DNA from: CAVYXK01 sp963708245
GTDB lineage: Bacteria > Pseudomonadota > Alphaproteobacteria > Acetobacterales > Acetobacteraceae
Reading direction: 5' to 3'
DNA length: 64,000 bases
Assembly: GCA_963708245.1 (NCBI GenBank)
Contig: OY970201.1
Location: 5,394,001-5,458,000 of the forward strand
Shown here: positions 15,885 to 24,554 of the stretch, one piece after another
How positions within the stretch are numbered: the first letter of the stretch is position 1
Layout: the number at the start of each line of letters is the position of its first letter
The notes under the pieces: generated by a model
The model's database searches: none
Told to the model about the DNA's origin: nothing
Seen by the model: only the letters and a program-made list of their open reading frames with translations
Position numbers and translations under genes: made by a program

Positions 15885-17697
15885 GTGCAAAACACTTCGA
15901 GGAAATTCCTGTTACTCGCCGGCGTTGTCCTATCCTCGGCAATGGCCGTCGGATCGGCGCGCGCCGACGATGAACTCACCAAGATGTCGGCAAACCCGAA
16001 CGACTGGGTGATACCGGCTCGCAGCTTTGACAGCCAGCGGTTCTCGCCGCTGGACCAGATCAACGCCTCCAACGTCGGCAAGCTGCAGGTCGCCTGGACC
16101 TTCTCGACCGGCGTGCTGCGCGGGCATGAAGGGGCGCCGCTGGTGATCGGCGATGTCATGTATGTGCACACGCCGTTCCCCAACATTGTGTACGCGCTCG
16201 ATCTCAACAATGACGGCAAGATCCTGTGGAAATACGAGCCGACGCAGGATCCGAACGTCGTCCCGGTGATGTGCTGCGATACGGTCAACCGGGGTGTCGC
16301 GTATGGTGACGGCAAGATCTTCCTGCACCAATCCGACACCACGCTGGTGGCACTGGATGCCAAGACCGGCAAAGTCGTCTGGTCGGTGAAGGACGGCGAC
16401 CCAAGCCTGGGCCAGACCGGGACCGAGGCGCCGCTCGTCGTCAAGGACAAGGTCTTGATCGGCGTCTCCGGCGGCGAGTTCGGCGTGCGCGGCTGGGTGT
16501 CCGCGTATAACCTGAGTGACGGCAAGCTGGTCTGGCGCGCCTATTCCGAGGGACCGGACAAGGACCTGATGGTTGACCCCGAGAAGACGACCATGCTCGG
16601 CAAGCCCATCGGCGCCGATTCCAGTCTGAAGACCTGGCAGGGCGATCAGTGGAAGATCGGCGGCGGCGACACCTGGGGCTGGTACTGGTACGACCCGCAA
16701 CTAAACCTGTTCTATTACGGCTCCGGCAATCCTTCGACCTGGAACCCGAGCCAGCGGCCAGGCGACAACAAGTGGTCGATGACCATCTTCGCCCGCGACG
16801 TCGATACCGGCATGGCGAAATGGGTCTATCAGATGACGCCGCACGACGAGTGGGACTATGACGGCGTCAATGAGATGATCCTGGCCGATCAGCAGATCAA
16901 CGGTCAGACCGTCCCGACGCTGGTGCATTTCGATCGCAACGGCTTCGGCTATACGCTGAACCGTGATACCGGGGCGTTACTTGTCGCAGCCAAGTACGAT
17001 CCGGTGGTGAACTGGGCGACCGGCATCGATATGGACACGAGCAGCCCGAACTACGGCCGGCCGATCCTCGACAAGAAGTATTCAACCTCGACGGCAGACG
17101 TGAACCACACCGGCATCTGCCCGGCGGCGCTCGGAACCAAGGACGAGCAGCCGGCGAGCTATGACCCGGATACCAAGCTGTTCTACGTGCCGACGAACCA
17201 CGTCTGCATGGACTACGAGCCGTTCCGCGTATCGTACACTGCCGGGCAGCCCTATGTCGGCGCTACCTTGTCGATGTATCCGCCACCCGGTCAGACCAAT
17301 ATGGGCAACTTCATCGCCTGGGATGGGACCACCGGCAAGATCGTCTGGTCGGATCCCGAGCAGTTCTCGGTCTGGTCCGGTGCGCTGTCCACCGCCGGTG
17401 GCGTCGTGTTCTATGGGACTTTGGAGGGCTATCTCAAAGCGGTCGACGCCAAGACCGGCAAGGAGCTCTACAAGTTCAAGACGCCGTCCGGGATCATCGG
17501 CAACGTGATGACCTATGAGCATGGGGGCCGGCAGTACGTCGCGGGTACTGTCGGGCGTCGGCGGCTGGGCTGGCATCGGCCTCGCGGCCGGGCTGACCGA
17601 CCCGCATGCCGGGCTCGGCGCAGTCGGTGGCTACGCCGCACTGAGCAACTACACCACGCTGGGTGGGACGCTCACGGTCTTCGCCCTTCCACAATGA
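15885..17697 (+). CDS. xoxF: lanthanide-dependent methanol dehydrogenase XoxF, C-terminal frameshift
   Basis: A periplasmic PQQ quinoprotein that oxidises methanol (and often formaldehyde), passing electrons to cytochrome XoxG. It has a signal peptide ending ARA, the vicinal disulfide Cys130-Cys131 (MCCDTV), and the eight-bladed propeller repeats. The catalytic Asp324 is followed by Asp326 in DEWDYDGVN. The second Asp binds a lanthanide in XoxF, where calcium-type MxaF has Ala. An extra G in the GGG at 17543-17545 shifts the frame: the direct frame ends at 17702 with an unrelated tail, while the +1 frame encodes the expected LSGVGGWAGIGLAAGLTDP and stops at 17697. As written the last propeller blade is lost. 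It may be a true mutation or a sequencing error. Confidence 0.88.
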
Positions 17698-17718
17698 GCT
17701 GAGCAGACCTAAGACCGC

Positions 17719-17764
17719 GGCCGGCGCCCCGGTGGCTTTTCCGGAGCGCCGGCCTTCCTTTTTC
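17719..17764 (+). terminator. intrinsic terminator after xoxF
   Basis: GGCCGGCGC at 17719-17727 pairs perfectly with GCGCCGGCC at 17746-17754 and is followed by a T-rich run (TTCCTTTTTT). It sits between xoxF and the start of the cytochrome gene at 17780, so it probably reduces transcription of xoxG and xoxJ relative to xoxF. Confidence 0.8.
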
Positions 17765-17779
17765 TTGCGCAAGAGGAAT

Positions 17780-18301
17780 ATGCCGGTGAGATTTCCGGTA
17801 CGGACCACCTGGGCGCTTGCCGCGGCCGTCTTCCTGATCGTGGGGGTTGCCTATGCCGTCGGATCGGGCGACCCTAAGGCCGTCAGTTCGCGGGACGGCG
17901 AATATTTCGACAAGGACGGCAACCCGACCTTCCATATCGTAAACGGAAAGGTCGACTGGTACACCAATTCAGGGTTTCTTCGTTACGGTGCGAACTGCCT
18001 GGCATGTCACGGCCCGGACGGTCTGGGCTCGAGTTACGCACCTTCGCTTGTTGATGCGATGAAGACCCTCAGCTACAACGAGTTCTACGCGATCGTGGCC
18101 GGCGGCAAGAAGGACGTATCGGCGTCGCAGGACCTCGTGATGCCGGCATTCGGCACGAACAAGAACGTATTGTGCTATATCGATCCGATCTACGTGTATC
18201 TGCGGGCACGGGCGGATGGTGCGCTTGGGCGCGGGCGCCCGGCCGACAGCGAACCGAAGCCCGAGGCATTCAGCAAGGCAGAGGACCAATGCATGGGTTG
18301 A
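17780..18301 (+). CDS. xoxG: cytochrome c, electron acceptor of XoxF (XoxG type)
   Basis: A 173-residue periplasmic c-type cytochrome that would take electrons from XoxF. It has an N-terminal signal/anchor (TTWALAAAVFLIVGVAYAVG). A single haem site is Cys73-x-x-Cys76-His77 (NCLACHG), and the likely axial ligand is Met121 in DLVMPAFG. The sequence around it fits the cytochrome cL/XoxG group. The ATG at 17780 follows AAGAGG. Its end overlaps the xoxJ gene by 13 bases if that gene starts at 18289. Confidence 0.88.
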   Translation: MPVRFPVRTTWALAAAVFLIVGVAYAVGSGDPKAVSSRDGEYFDKDGNPTFHIVNGKVDWYTNSGFLRYGANCLACHGPDGLGSSYAPSLVDAMKTLSYNEFYAIVAGGKKDVSASQDLVMPAFGTNKNVLCYIDPIYVYLRARADGALGRGRPADSEPKPEAFSKAEDQCMG

Positions 18302-19170
18302 TCGTCATGGCTCGGGCGCGGCGCTCTGTGGGGAAACTGGTACGCTCAGTGTTGTATATCTGCGCGGTGGCGCTCGCGCTTCTGGCGCGCGGTCAGGCGC
18401 AGGCGCCGGGGCTTGGTGCCCAGGTGGAACTGGTCGATCCGCATGTGTTCCGCGTGTGCGCCGATCCAAACAATATGCCCTTTTCGAACCAGCAGGGCGA
18501 CGGATTCGAGAACAAGCTTGCGGCGCTGCTGGCAAGCAAGCTCGGCGAACCGGTGTCGTACATCTATTTTCCGCAGGTGATCGGTTTCGTCCGCAACACT
18601 TTGAATGCCTACCGCTGCGACGTGGTCATGGGCGTTGCGCAAGGTTACGACCTGGTGCAGACGACGAATCCCTATTACCACACCGCCTATGCTCTGGTGT
18701 TCAAGCCGCATAATGGGCTGGACGGAGTTGAGTCGCTCGGCGACGAACGGCTGAAGGACAAGCGGATCGGCGTCGTTGCCGGCACTCCGCCGGCCTCGAT
18801 CATGACCGTGGACGGGCTGATGGCGAAGGCGAAGCCGTACCCGCTGACCGTAGATACGCGCTATGAGTCGCCGACCAAGACGATGATCAACGACCTGATC
18901 GCCGACCGTATCGACGCCGCCGTGCTGTGGGGGCCGATCGCCGGATATTACGCCAAACATGCGGATCCGCCGCTCACTGTCCTACCGCTTCTGAAGGAAC
19001 AGGGCGTGCCGATGGATTTCCGCATCTGCATGGGCGTGCGCCATAGCGATCAGGACTGGAAGCGGAAGCTGAATCGGTTGATCGCCGACAACCAGGATGC
19101 GATTAACAAGTTGCTCGAGGATTTCGGCGTGCCGTTGCTGGACGAACAGGAGCATCCCATCCAGCCATGA
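18289..19170 (+). CDS. xoxJ: periplasmic XoxJ / quinoprotein-associated binding protein
   Basis: A 293-residue periplasmic protein of the solute-binding-protein fold that accompanies methanol dehydrogenases (XoxJ/MxaJ). A signal peptide is visible (LYICAVALALLARGQAQA). Family motifs are FRVCADPNNMPFSNQQGDGF, then YFPQVIGFVRNTL, CDVVMGVAQGYD, TTNPYYHTAYALV and AAVLWGPIAGYYA. XoxJ is thought to help XoxF mature or interact; this is known of the family, not visible here. The start may be ATG 18289 or ATG 18307. xoxF, xoxG and xoxJ share one strand. Confidence 0.87.
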   Translation: MHGLIVMARARRSVGKLVRSVLYICAVALALLARGQAQAPGLGAQVELVDPHVFRVCADPNNMPFSNQQGDGFENKLAALLASKLGEPVSYIYFPQVIGFVRNTLNAYRCDVVMGVAQGYDLVQTTNPYYHTAYALVFKPHNGLDGVESLGDERLKDKRIGVVAGTPPASIMTVDGLMAKAKPYPLTVDTRYESPTKTMINDLIADRIDAAVLWGPIAGYYAKHADPPLTVLPLLKEQGVPMDFRICMGVRHSDQDWKRKLNRLIADNQDAINKLLEDFGVPLLDEQEHPIQP

Positions 19171-19421
19171 CACGCACCGCCTCGCTTCGGGCGAGGTGCG
19201 CCGACGCGTTGCTGCTGGTTGGCTCGCTGTGTGCCAGTGTGGCGGTGGCTCAGGTTGCAGCGCCGCCCGAGCCGGCCGGCTACCGCACGGAAGAGTACCA
19301 CGCGCCCGTGCCGCGCGCGGGAGAGGTGGAGATTTATCCCGCCTGTTGCAACGCCGCCTGGATGGCGCGGGACAGCGCGAACAGACGCTGCTCGATCAGG
19401 CTCGGCGCCTCGCAGGCATAG
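19167..19421 (+). pseudogene. PQQ-catabolism-associated CXXCW rhodanese-like protein, truncated
   Basis: The frame begins with a signal peptide (LLLVGSLCASVAVAQ) and the typical opening PPEPAGYRTEEYHAPVP of a PQQ-dependent-catabolism-associated rhodanese-like protein. Homology breaks at about 19315, and the remaining residues run through the 3' end of the opposite gene at 19334. The expected CXXCW active site is absent, so only about the first quarter of the gene remains. It overlaps the stop of xoxJ by 4 bases, as an intact operon member would. Confidence 0.65.
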
Positions 19422-19963
19422 CTGATCGACTGGCGGCGGTCCTGGAAGACTTGCAGGTCCCAGTTGAGCCGGTTCTGCTGGTCGGCCACCTTCTGCCCAT
19501 TGGCGGAGGCTGCGGATTGCATCGTCTGCAACTTCTCGTTCTCGGTCCGGATCGAGACTGCCAGCTCCTTTTGCCGGCGACCGAAGCGGTCGAGCCCGGC
19601 CAGGATGCTGCCTCGTTCACGGCTCGCTTCATCGAACACGCCGGCGAACAGGGCCAGCAGCTTCGGTTGCCTCTCCGATCCGGCGTTTTGCGCGAACGCG
19701 GTGATGTCTGCCTGTGCCTCCACTAGGCTCAGGCGACGCTGCATCAGGCGGCTGGCCAGATCGGCGATCTCGGGATCAGAGGACCAGGTGGCACGATACG
19801 CATCGATCGGCGGACCGGCCCAGACTGAGGCGACCGACAATTCCGGCACCTTGATCTGCATGCACGGCCAATCCGGATCCTGCGCTCCTGGCGGCGCAGC
19901 ATGCGCGGACGCGATTGCGAAGGCGCCGAGGATCACCGGCAGCCACCGCGCCATGGTGTTCAT
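19334..19963 (-). CDS. exported coiled-coil protein of the PQQ locus, unknown function
   Basis: A 209-residue protein with a signal peptide (WLPVILGAFAIASAHA). The mature part starts PDWPCMQIKVPELSVASVWAG and then becomes largely helical, with heptad-like runs and a second Cys near the end (SYACEAPSLIEQ). The ATG at 19963 overlaps the stop of the beta-propeller gene in ATGA fashion, so the two are co-translated. Location in a PQQ/xox operon suggests a periplasmic accessory role. I do not recognise a named family. Confidence 0.7.
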   Translation of the reverse strand: MNTMARWLPVILGAFAIASAHAAPPGAQDPDWPCMQIKVPELSVASVWAGPPIDAYRATWSSDPEIADLASRLMQRRLSLVEAQADITAFAQNAGSERQPKLLALFAGVFDEASRERGSILAGLDRFGRRQKELAVSIRTENEKLQTMQSAASANGQKVADQQNRLNWDLQVFQDRRQSISYACEAPSLIEQRLFALSRAIQAALQQAG

Positions 19964-20928
19964 TTGGGGTTGACCACAACGCCCCACGGCAGTTCGCCAA
20001 CCTGGATCGACTTGATGACAGTCAGGTCCGGTACGTCAATCACCGAGACATCGTTCGACTCGCCATTGGCGGTCAGCAGTTCTTTGTAGTCCGGGGTGAA
20101 CCCCAGGTGCCATACGCGCTGGCCGACCAGCAGATACTGCTTCACCTTATAGGTGTTCGCATCAACCACCGCGACGCGGTTCGCCGGACCCAGAGCGACG
20201 AAAGCGAGCTTGTCGTCCTTGGTGAACCGGATGTCCTCCGGCTGGATCTCGTCGCCGCGCAAGCCCTGCACCGGGAACGAGATAGTGTGCGTGATCTTGT
20301 GCGTGGTCGGGTCGATTACGCTGACTGTTCCGCCCAGCTCGGACGAAACCCACACCTCAGATCCGTCATGCTTGAACCGCGCATTGCGCGGGCGGGAGCC
20401 GACCAGCACCGCGCCCGTCATCTTTTCGGCCTTGTAGTCGATGAAATGCGCCATGTTGGTGGTTTCGGACGTATTGACGATAGTCTCCCCGTCCGGGCTG
20501 ACTGCCATGCCCTCGGGCTCAACACCGCTCGGGATCGTCGCCAGCTTCTTGCCGGTGTTGACGTCCCATACGGTCACCAGTGCATCGTTCTCGTTCGACA
20601 CATAGAGCGGATTGCCCGAAGGACGAAGTGCGAACAGCTCGGGGTCAGGGGTGGGGAGAGTTCTGACAACCTGGAGGGTCTTGGTATCGAAGATCTGGAT
20701 CTCGTCATCATCCCCGCACGCGACCAGGACGTATTTACCGTCGGGGGTCACGGTGATGCCGCGCGGGCGTTGGCCTGTCGGCACCGTCTTCACCGTCTTC
20801 ATCTGATCGAGATCGATGACAGACATCGTATTGTCGCGCTCATTGGAGGTGTACACGACATAGGCCTGGGCCGGCAGGCTCGACAGCAGGATCAGAGCGA
20901 TCGTGGCGGGGATCGTGTGACGGCGCAT
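19960..20928 (-). CDS. PQQ-dependent catabolism-associated beta-propeller protein
   Basis: A 322-residue secreted protein made of YVTN-type propeller repeats. It has a signal peptide (TIPATIALILLSSLPAQA), then YVVYTSNERDNTMSVIDLDQ, RPRGITVTPDGKYVLVACG, PLYVSNENDALVTVWD, GVEPEGMAVSPDGETIV and more to a C-terminal LPWGVVVNPK. It is a common partner of PQQ alcohol dehydrogenases of unknown biochemical role. ATG 20928 has a GGAAAGGGAGG ribosome site. It follows the binding-protein gene by 14 bases on the minus strand. Confidence 0.88.
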   Translation of the reverse strand: MRRHTIPATIALILLSSLPAQAYVVYTSNERDNTMSVIDLDQMKTVKTVPTGQRPRGITVTPDGKYVLVACGDDDEIQIFDTKTLQVVRTLPTPDPELFALRPSGNPLYVSNENDALVTVWDVNTGKKLATIPSGVEPEGMAVSPDGETIVNTSETTNMAHFIDYKAEKMTGAVLVGSRPRNARFKHDGSEVWVSSELGGTVSVIDPTTHKITHTISFPVQGLRGDEIQPEDIRFTKDDKLAFVALGPANRVAVVDANTYKVKQYLLVGQRVWHLGFTPDYKELLTANGESNDVSVIDVPDLTVIKSIQVGELPWGVVVNPK

Positions 20929-20942
20929 CCGCCTCCCTTTCC

Positions 20943-22172
20943 TTACGTGAGCTTGCACTTGGTTTCCGGCCGGTCCACCCCGAGGGTATCGAGGTCGATC
21001 ACCTGATGCAGGAACCCGGGCTGCGGTGAGACGGATACGACGTTGCGTCCGTCGGACAGCAGGATCGGCTGGCGTACCTGCATGTCCCAGTCGCGGATCG
21101 ACAGCGCCTCGCCCTTATAGGCGCCGACCTCAAATTTAGGCCCCCTCATAAAGGCCATGATCTTGGCTATGTCAGGCGAGGTGATGCGGCTCGATGCTTC
21201 GCCAATCATCCGCACCGCGGTCCAGGCCTGCATGTCGAGCTGCGTCATCTGCCGGTGGAAACGGCGAATGAAGCGATCCTGCATCTGGGTCCCACCCCAG
21301 GACTCGCTGCTGGGGTCCCAGGTCACCGGCGTCAGACCGGCGGAACCCGCCACCGGTCGCGCGTCCCAGGTGCGGTACGGCAGATACCCGGCAAACACCT
21401 GGTTCTCGTCCGCCGCGATCAGCACGTCGTACTCGGGCGCTTGCTGCGTGAACACCGGCATCTTCTGCTGCGTCTGCACCAGCCCGGTGTCGGTCTCACG
21501 CGAGCCGCCACGATCCGTGTACTCGCGCTCCTGCACGATCTTCGCGCCGTAGCGCATGGCCGCGCGGCGATAGGCGTCGCGCAGCAGGACGTCTTCGGGA
21601 TGCGAGCCATAGACCAGCAGCCAGCGGGTCCATTTCTTCCACACCAGGTATTCGGCGAGCGCGTCGGCCAGCATGCTGCGCGTCGGTGCCACATGGATCA
21701 CGTTGGCCCGGCAGTTCTCCTCGCGCAGCGAATCGTCCGGCGCCTGCACGTTGAAGATGATGGCGCCGCTGCCACGTGCGGCATCGGCGAGTTTCAACAC
21801 GCGATCGGCCGGCGTGTCGGTCAGCACCAGCTTCACGCCCTGCTGCACCAGCCCGCCGAGCTTCGCCGTCACGTCATCTGTCGCGTACACTGGCGCATCG
21901 GTCATCTGATACTGCAGGCCGAGGAATCGGCCGGTCGTGTTGTTGTCGTCTAGCGCTATCTGGGCGCCGGCCAAGCCATCATTCGGCGCCTGCTTGTCGA
22001 GCAGCGAGATGGTCGGGTGCCGCACCATCCAGCGGATATACCCGACCTGGATCGTGGCCTCGTCGGCATGGGCCTGTCGCACGATTGGCGGGATGGCCGG
22101 CGCGGCGGCCAACACGCCCAGCATCGCGCGTCGGCCGAGACCGTTGCGCGCCGGCGATTTTGGACGTTCCAT
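20943..22172 (-). CDS. ABC substrate-binding protein of PQQ alcohol dehydrogenase system
   Basis: A 409-residue periplasmic protein of the branched-chain amino acid binding fold. A signal with a double-arginine-like segment is present (GLGRRAMLGVLAAAPAIPPI). Motifs include VGYIRWMVRHPTISLLD, LVLTDTPADRVLKLADAARG and NVIHVAPTRSMLADALAEYL. These are typical of the putative ABC component associated with PQQ-dependent alcohol oxidation. No permease or ATPase accompanies it. The start at ATG 22172 is a choice; ATG 22193 upstream is also open. Confidence 0.83.
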   Translation of the reverse strand: MERPKSPARNGLGRRAMLGVLAAAPAIPPIVRQAHADEATIQVGYIRWMVRHPTISLLDKQAPNDGLAGAQIALDDNNTTGRFLGLQYQMTDAPVYATDDVTAKLGGLVQQGVKLVLTDTPADRVLKLADAARGSGAIIFNVQAPDDSLREENCRANVIHVAPTRSMLADALAEYLVWKKWTRWLLVYGSHPEDVLLRDAYRRAAMRYGAKIVQEREYTDRGGSRETDTGLVQTQQKMPVFTQQAPEYDVLIAADENQVFAGYLPYRTWDARPVAGSAGLTPVTWDPSSESWGGTQMQDRFIRRFHRQMTQLDMQAWTAVRMIGEASSRITSPDIAKIMAFMRGPKFEVGAYKGEALSIRDWDMQVRQPILLSDGRNVVSVSPQPGFLHQVIDLDTLGVDRPETKCKLT

Positions 22173-22252
22173 GGAGACACAATGACCCACCATCGTGGAC
22201 GGTTCAAGGTGCTCGGACGATCGCAGCGACTTCGATGGAACGCGGTATAGGC

Positions 22253-22771
22253 ATGAAATTTCCGCAAACTGCGCTGCTGATCTTCGTATTGTCATTCGTC
22301 ATGACAGATGCGACGTATGCCAAGGTTCTGCGTGCCGCCATCTTCGACTTCGAGTTCGACGACACCAGCCTGCAAGGCGAGATGTCGGGGCCACGCGCGG
22401 ACGAGCAGGCGCGTCTGGCGCATCTGAACGTGCAGCTTCGCACGCTGCTGGCACAGTCCGGCCGCTATCAGCCGGTGGACATGGCGCCGGTCGATGCCGA
22501 GGCACGGGCCAGCAACCTGCAGGCCTGCGGGGGATGCGAGATCACGATGGCGCGAAAGGTCGGCGCGGACGTCGCTGTGACCGGGCTGGTGCAGAAGGTC
22601 TCAAACCTGATCCTGAACATCAATGTCGCCATTCGCGACGTTTCTACGGGACGTGTTCTGCAAGCGCAAAGCGTGGATATCCGCGGCAACAGCGACGAAA
22701 CCTGGACGCGCGGGCTCAGCTTCCTGGTCTCCGAGATGTTCCGGGCGTCTGACGCGCAGGCAGCACGATGA
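22253..22771 (+). CDS. DUF2380 domain exported protein
   Basis: A 172-residue protein with a signal peptide (QTALLIFVLSFVMTDATYA). The mature part has VLRAAIFDFEFDDTSLQG, LQACGGCEITMARKVGADVA and VTGLVQKVSNLILNINVAIR. These match the DUF2380 family often found with PQQ dehydrogenase genes. Its stop overlaps the ATG of the mfnB-like gene (22768), joining the alcohol-oxidation genes and the pterin-biosynthesis genes in one transcript. Function unknown. ATG 22235 is an alternative start. Confidence 0.78.
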   Translation: MKFPQTALLIFVLSFVMTDATYAKVLRAAIFDFEFDDTSLQGEMSGPRADEQARLAHLNVQLRTLLAQSGRYQPVDMAPVDAEARASNLQACGGCEITMARKVGADVAVTGLVQKVSNLILNINVAIRDVSTGRVLQAQSVDIRGNSDETWTRGLSFLVSEMFRASDAQAAR

Positions 22772-23934
22772 CGCGGATGCTTGCCAGCGTGACCGGACCG
22801 GAGGAGGCCGAGCTCGTGCTCGCCGGTGGTGCCGATTTGATCGATCTCAAGGATCCGTCGCGCGGCGCGTTGGGCGCACAGCCGGTGTCGGTCGTGCGCG
22901 AGACCGTCGCCGCGGTGGCGAGACGCCGCCTGGTCAGCGCGGTGACCGGCGATCTGCCGATGGAGCCGGCAGCAGTGCTGGCTGCCGCGACCGCGATGGC
23001 CGAGACCGGCGTGGATTACGTCAAGGTCGGCATCTTTCCCGGCGGTGATGCGACGGGTTGCATCCGCGTTCTGGCGCCGCTGGCCGCGCGCGTGCGGATG
23101 GTCGCGGTGCAGTTCGCCGACCGGGCGCCCGATCCTTCGCTGCTGGCGATCGCAGCCGAAGCGGGCTTTGCCGGAGCCATGCTGGATACGGCAACGAAGT
23201 CATCAGGTCGATTGCTCAACCACATGGAGCTGCCGGCGCTTCGCCGTTTCGTCGACGCCTGCGCGCAGCACGGGCTGCTGTCCGGACTCGCCGGATCTCT
23301 GGAGGCGCCGGACGTGCCGCGGCTACTGCTGCTGCAGCCGGGAGTTCTCGGTTTTCGCCGCGCGTTGTGCGGGGCTGACGGGCGGGCCGGGCGGATCGTG
23401 CCCGAAGCCATCCAGCAGATCCGTGCCCTGATTCCGCCGGAGGGAATTGCTCCGGCGACCGAGGGCGTGGACTACCGGGTGCTGGCGGCACACGGCTACG
23501 TGCCCGATCCCGATGCCAGCCCGGCGGCCACCGACCTTGTCTTCGTGCATGACCTTGTGCTGCCGGTGCGCATTGGCGCCTACACCAGCGAACGCGCCGC
23601 ACCCCAGCGCGTTCGGTTCGACGTGGATGTGATGATCGCGCGCTCCGTTCATCCGGCGGAGGACATGCGCGACGTCTTCTCATACGACATTATCAGCGAT
23701 GGGATCCGCCTGCTGATCGATGCCGGGCACATCGCGCTGGTGGAGACGCTGGCCGAGCAGATCGCGGCGATGCTGTTGGAGCATCCGCGCGTCGTGCAGG
23801 TATCGGTGAAGGTGGAGAAGCTGGATACCGGCCCGCACACCGTGGGGGTTCGGATCGAGCGCGGGCGAGGTGCCGCGGCGATGCAACCTGCCCGGGTACT
23901 GCCATTCCGCGCTGTGGGCGGCGCCACAGAATGA
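22768..23934 (+). CDS. MfnB-like furan phosphate synthase fused to dihydroneopterin aldolase
   Basis: A 388-residue two-domain enzyme. Residues 1 to about 235 match MfnB (DUF556), which makes (5-formylfuran-3-yl)methyl phosphate for methanofuran from two glyceraldehyde 3-phosphates. The active-site lysines are in IDLKDPSRG, VDYVKVGIFPGG and LDTATKSSG. Residues about 270-375 match dihydroneopterin aldolase (FolB): VRIGAYTSER with its Glu, VFSYDII with its Tyr, LVETLAEQIA and VKVEKLDTG with its Lys. The fused domain would supply the pterin for tetrahydromethanopterin. Fusion of a methanofuran enzyme with a pterin enzyme links the two cofactors. Overlaps its neighbours by four bases at each end. 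Confidence 0.82.
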   Translation: MTRMLASVTGPEEAELVLAGGADLIDLKDPSRGALGAQPVSVVRETVAAVARRRLVSAVTGDLPMEPAAVLAAATAMAETGVDYVKVGIFPGGDATGCIRVLAPLAARVRMVAVQFADRAPDPSLLAIAAEAGFAGAMLDTATKSSGRLLNHMELPALRRFVDACAQHGLLSGLAGSLEAPDVPRLLLLQPGVLGFRRALCGADGRAGRIVPEAIQQIRALIPPEGIAPATEGVDYRVLAAHGYVPDPDASPAATDLVFVHDLVLPVRIGAYTSERAAPQRVRFDVDVMIARSVHPAEDMRDVFSYDIISDGIRLLIDAGHIALVETLAEQIAAMLLEHPRVVQVSVKVEKLDTGPHTVGVRIERGRGAAAMQPARVLPFRAVGGATE

Positions 23935-24552
23935 GCAGCGCCGCCATGGTGGTGCGGCTTGGCGGCAGTCATGCCTTCTCCCCCTTACTACGACCGTGGC
24001 TGGCGGCCATCGGCGCTGCCGCGGGCCGGGTTGTGCTGGTGCCCGGCGGCGGGCCATTCGCCGATACCGTACGATCGGCACAGGCCGCCATGGGATTCGA
24101 TGATCTGGCGGCGCACCGCATGGCGCTGCTGGCGATGGCGCAGTACCGGTTTCGGATTGGCGGGACTCAGTGGGCCATTCGTTCCAGTGGATACGATGTC
24201 CGCGTTGCATGACGTCCTCGCAAATCGGCGCGTTCCCGTCTGGAACCCGTGGCCGATGCTGCGGGACGCGCCGGACGTGCCAGCCTGCTGGGACGTGACC
24301 TCCGACAGCCTCTCGCTGTGGCTCGCGCGGGCGCTCGGAGCGCCGCACGTGCTGGTGGTGAAGCACATGAGGACACCGCCCGGCGCGACGGCACGAAGCC
24401 TGGTCGAGCAGGGCGTGCTGGACGCTGCTTTCCCCCGCTTCTTCGATGCTTATGCGGGCACCGTGTCGGTGGCGGGACCCGACGATCTGCCGGTGGCTGT
24501 GGACCCCGACCGGCCGCCGGGACGACGCCTGCCACGCGGTAGCGGTGACTAA
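23931..24552 (+). pseudogene. amino acid kinase family protein, frameshifted (MfnE-like)
   Basis: The first frame (23931-24212) encodes the N-terminal part of an amino-acid-kinase-fold protein: VVRLGGSHAFSPLLRPWL then VVLVPGGGPFADTVRSAQ and AHRMALLAMAQY. From about 24147 the homology moves to the next frame: GLAGLSGPFVPVDTM, VPVWNPWPML and LGAPHVLVVKH, ending at 24552. One extra base (the CC at 24147-24148 region) explains the shift. In methanofuran synthesis MfnE, an amino-acid kinase, phosphorylates the furan intermediate; this gene sits beside the mfnB-like gene and could have had that job. Confidence 0.68.
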
Positions 24553-24554
24553 CC

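Noticed and set aside
17543..17545. Programmed frameshift in xoxF
   Set aside because: GCGGGTA is not a known slippery site, and the family is never expressed by frameshifting. A mutation or sequence error is simpler.
19915..21006. 363-codon open frame opposite the beta-propeller gene
   Set aside because: Antisense shadow of propeller repeats; His/Arg-rich and without domain content.
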